Assembly: GCF_000189635.1 (NCBI RefSeq) | Contig: NW_002476246.1 | Span: 620,001-684,000, forward strand | DNA from: Tetrahymena thermophila SB210 | Taxonomy: Eukaryota > Ciliophora > Oligohymenophorea > Hymenostomatida > Tetrahymenidae | Direction of reading: 5' to 3' | DNA length: 64,000 nucleotides | Shown: one piece after another, positions 60,668 to 64,000 of the stretch | Numbering within the stretch: the first letter of the stretch is position 1 | Layout of the letters: every line of letters begins with the position of its first letter | Made by a program: the position numbers and the translations under genes | The notes under the pieces: model-generated | What the model saw: only the letters and a program-made list of their open reading frames with translations | Database searches by the model: none | What the model was told of the DNA's origin: nothing

Positions 60668-61738
60668 ATGGATTAAAATCTAAACAAAATTAAAGAATTA
60701 AAGCATTACATTAAAGCAGTAGAAATAGAGAAGAAAATTCTAGCTCAGAATTACAATCTAGATAATGAGCTTAGAATTTTTGATGTAGAAGTTATTCTCA
60801 ACGGATTGCCCACATTTATTCATACTTATGTTATTGGAGAGAATAATCAAGAAACACTTGTTATGCTTCATGGATTTGGAGGAAGTTCTCTAACATTCTA
60901 TAAAATGTATAAATAATTAGCAACTAGATTTAGAGTATTCGCTCTAGATTTTATTGGAATGGGATTATCAGATAGATAAAACTTCAATGTAGTTGAGAAT
61001 GCCACCTAAGTTATTAATTTTTTTGTGAATTCAATCGAGTAGTGGAGAAAAGTTTTAGGAATATAATAATTTAGAATCGCTGGTCATTCTTTTGGTGGCT
61101 ACATGGCTGCTAATTACACTGTGAAGTATCCTAGTTAAGTAATTGAGACATATTTGCTCTCGCCTATGGCAGGAACCAAAGTTACTCCTGAAAACGATTT
61201 GCAAAGTGAAGAAAGATTTTAAGAATTTGTAAACAAGCAACCCTTTTTGAGGAAATGGGCTATGAAATATATGAGATGCCAAGCAGAAAATTAAAAAATG
61301 ACGCCAGGAAAGCTGCTGAAAAAATGGTTTATCCCAGGAAATTACCTTCTAAAAAGAGCAGTTTAAAGCAGATTGAAAATATCTGATAAAACAGAAGCAG
61401 AATTATGGAAAAACTTCTTAAAAAATATATTTAAATTACCCTAATCAACTGAACATCATATTCATGATTTAGTTAGCATGCCAGGAGCTTAAGCTAGACT
61501 CTCAATTGAGTAAGTAGTTATGGAAAGCCCTAACAAAATAGATGTAGAATTTACAATAATGTTTGGTGATGATGATTGGATGAATAAAACAGGATGCTAA
61601 AGATTATTTAAAGAAAATTATTTATAAGGTAGAGTAGTAGAGATTAAAGATGCTGGACATTAGTTGCCTTTTGATTAGCCAGATGACATAACCAATAAAA
61701 TATTAGAATAAACAAAAATTAACATTTAAGTAAAATGA
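60668..61738 (+). CDS. alpha/beta hydrolase of the ABHD4/5 type
   Basis: An intronless frame of 356 residues from ATG 60668 to TGA 61736-61738. Core fold landmarks are all present: LVMLHGFGGSS (oxyanion-hole strand, about 64-74), FALDFIGMGLSDR (91-103), the nucleophile elbow AGHSFGG with S141, the acid in FGDDDW (D301-D303) and the catalytic histidine in DAGHQLPFD (H331). The HxxxxD motif H331-D336 beside the catalytic histidine is the ABHD4/5 (CGI-58 group) acyltransferase signature. Unlike ABHD5, which has lost its serine, this protein keeps the complete Ser-Asp-His triad, so it resembles ABHD4 or plant ICHG1-type (N-acyl phospholipid or lysophospholipid) lipases. No signal peptide or membrane helix is seen; it is probably cytosolic or lipid-droplet/membrane associated. 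Codon use is moderately AT-rich. Confidence 0.92.
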
Positions 61739-64000
61739 AAAACCAGCCTGTCTATTTAGCACATAACAAAAGTTAAAGTAAAAAAAACATAAAAAAAGGA
61801 AGATTAGCTTAAAATTTGTTTTGATAACAATTATAAATAAATAAGTAAATACATCCATAAATAATGTGATATATACTACTAATTAACTAACTAACAAATA
61901 AATAAATAAATAAATAAATAAATATAATAAATTATTTCAATATTTAATGTTTTTGAAATCTTACTAAAAAACATTTTATAAAATTTCTGTGGTATTAAAT
62001 ATTATATAAAAAAAGATAATTAAATAAATAAATATATATTTATCTTTAAATTAGTATTTTATAAATAGTAGCAAATAAAATAATCACTCTATTTTTTTAT
62101 AAATAAATTTCATATTAAAGCTAATATTAGAAAAACTAGTATTAATCTTTTAGAAAAATAAATTAATCATCAAAAAATATTCAAAAATTTAAGTTTTACT
62201 AACATAATTATTATAGCTATATATTGATTGATAAATAAATAAATAAGTACAAAGGTACTCTTCTATAAGGTTTGTCCAAAAATAACTAAAATTTTACTCT
62301 CCTTATTGGAAAATCATCCTTTTTATAAAATATAAAAATAAATAAGAAATAATATTTAAATTCCCATATTTTTTTTAATTATAGCTATATGAATACTTCT
62401 TCAAAGTATATTCCTTTATCTTAATATTATTACTAATTTTAATAATACATTAATTATTTATTTATTTATTGATATTATATTTGAAAATTGTAAAATATTT
62501 TTAAAATTCTAATTAATTAATTAGATTTATGTTTTTGATATGTTTTATTTAAAAAAATGAAAAATATTCTTTAAGATGAAGTAATTTTATAAGGAAAAGC
62601 CATCCTTATAGGCGAGTACCTAAAATAGATAGATAAATAAATAAGTAAATTTTATCATATCTTTGAACATAAATTTTAATTGATAAATAGATTTAGAATA
62701 TAAATAAATAAATATCTATTAAATAATAAATAAAGATAGTTTTTTATCTTTTTAATATTTTTGTGGTATTAAATAAAAATATAAATAATAATTCTATCAA
62801 TATTCATTTCTTTTTTACTTTTTTGCTCAATTAGACTAATTAGAATAAAGCAAATCAGTTTCTTTATTTATTGCTTTGTCCAATAAAACTTACGTTTAAC
62901 TTATTTTCTAACTTTTAGATTGTAAAAAATTGACTATTTAGTAGATTTTATCAAGCTCTACCTTTAAAAAAACAATATTTTTAATAATATAAATAAAAAT
63001 ATTTCTTTTGTTTTGCAACAAAAGGCAGCAATTTTTAAATATATCATGAATTTCAAAATATCTGTCACCCTCATTTAAAAACTTTCATTCAGGAGAGTCA
63101 TAGAATGTCGGGTATTGAATTTTATAGGGTGGTGACAAATATTTTGAAACATATGATATATGATGATATTTTATATCAAATTATCTCCAAAAGAGTGTCG
63201 TATTAATTACTAATTTGTTTACAATTTGAAATTGTAGCTAATTTTAACTTTTTAAGCTTATTTATGTTCAATATATAATTAGCATCCATTTAATAATATA
63301 TTAAAATATAAAAGTGAACTAAATAACATTAGCTAATTGAGAATGTCTGTCTATACTCTTTATATATTTAACAGAAATTTAATAATATTCAAAAATAAAA
63401 AATAACTAACTTATTGGGCATGATTATTTTCTCTTCATAACGAACACCAATTAATTTAAAAATTTTACTAAATATTTAAAAAGAAGAAGTATTCATGGAT
63501 TTAAAAAATAATCTTGTAGATTGAGATAAATTTAGGTATTATTATAAATTTATTTCATTTCTACATTAAAAAAATTAAATAGTGAAATTTATTTAGAAAT
63601 CTATTCCAAATTAAATCTTTTTTAAGTTAATATAAATTATTTAAAAATTGTTTGTCTATCTTATTAAATTACACAAAAATTGATTATTAAATTATAGATT
63701 AGATTACGCAGATTCAGGTTAAATTTAGTCATCTAAATATAAACTACCTGCATAAGTAAATAAATATATAAATTAACATGTATAAAATTTTTATAATTTA
63801 AAATATCCATCCACTATTTGATTCTTATAGATACTTACATTAATTTAAATTTCATAAAAGCTACAAATTAAAGAAAATTAAAATTAATCCATATGTAGAC
63901 CTTAGGTTTTCTAATTACTGTTGCATACTTTGGCTATTAGATTTCCAACTAAAATTTAACCAATTTTTAAAAAATAATTTAAGGAGCAAAAGTAACAAAT
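61739..64000. other. terminal intergenic region with a long inverted repeat
   Basis: A/T-rich spacer after the hydrolase gene. AAAT microsatellite at 61895-61924; a large inverted repeat at 63039-63161 (listed separately). No coding frame supported up to the window end. Confidence 0.55.
63039..63161. repeat. ~120-nt inverted repeat forming a long hairpin
   Basis: The left arm (63039-63071) and the reverse complement of the right arm (63126-63161) share ATATATCAT, then TTTCAAAATAT, then TGTCACC, then CCT/CT, differing by a 3-nt bubble (GAA versus ATG), one C/T change and a 3-nt bulge (ACC). The apical ~54 nt contain a second stem (CATTC/GAATG). G+C rises inside. It could be a hairpin RNA, a small-RNA precursor, or a miniature inverted-repeat element. 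Confidence 0.7.

Noticed and set aside
1-64000. CRISPR arrays, bacterial operons, prophage or telomere repeats
   Set aside because: No spaced direct repeats, Shine-Dalgarno patterns or GGGGTT/CCCCAA runs were seen; the sequence is eukaryotic and internal to a chromosome.

Overview
The window reads as macronuclear DNA of a ciliate close to Tetrahymena. The base composition is very AT-rich. Every recognisable protein stays open only if TAA and TAG are read as glutamine and TGA is the sole stop. Introns are mostly short and AT-rich (GTAA...TAG/AAG), and intergenic stretches are close to pure A/T. Under the standard code nearly all of these genes look shattered, so all calls here use the ciliate nuclear code and spliced reading frames checked for phase.

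Layout: (a) 1-5023: two paralogous small secreted proteins on the minus strand (1575-1997, 3185-3613) with eight cysteines in near-identical register. (b) 5024-10844: one five-exon gene for a 1674-residue protein with a protein kinase domain, a long Q/N/S-rich linker, an LRR-like region and a C-terminal UBR-type zinc finger. (c) 11582-16088: intron-containing ribosomal protein genes RPS9 (uS4) and RPS23 (uS12), both minus, then three ~435-bp diverged repeats leading to a divergent intronless RPS8 (eS8). (d) 23636-26946: a membrane-anchored aspartic-protease-like protein whose two active-site motifs are altered. (e) 31469-35312: a small unknown gene whose stop codon overlaps the start of an RBR-type ubiquitin ligase with membrane segments and no cysteine at the expected RING2 catalytic position. 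(f) 36194-37444: a TMEM151-like membrane protein (minus). (g) 39188-42275: an 18-exon LRR gene in which nearly every exon is exactly 90 nt, carries one repeat, and is bounded by phase-2 introns. (h) 45725-56246: two near-identical BPI/LBP-like secreted lipid-binding protein genes flanking an unrelated seven-exon gene and an uncertain membrane-protein reading frame. (i) 56947-59039: two paralogous secreted proteins with 15 cysteines at identical spacing (minus). (j) 60668-61738: an ABHD4/5-like alpha/beta hydrolase.

There is no operon logic; the genes are independent eukaryotic units. Recurring themes are local duplication (the two cysteine-rich pairs, the BPI pair, the exon-wise LRR amplification, non-coding tandem repeats) and secreted or membrane proteins. 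Codon use splits the genes. RPS9, RPS23, the BPI pair and the protease-like gene use C-ending, strongly biased codons, as expected for abundant proteins. The kinase, RBR, LRR and RPS8 genes use unbiased AT-rich codons.

Non-coding structure stands out in four places: a small stem-junction element present twice with compensatory outer-stem changes (19657-19695 and 57681-57716), a GC-richer hairpin-bearing island (48074-48215), a ~120-nt near-perfect inverted repeat (63039-63161), and a G-rich hairpin (521-543). None could be assigned to a known RNA family by eye.
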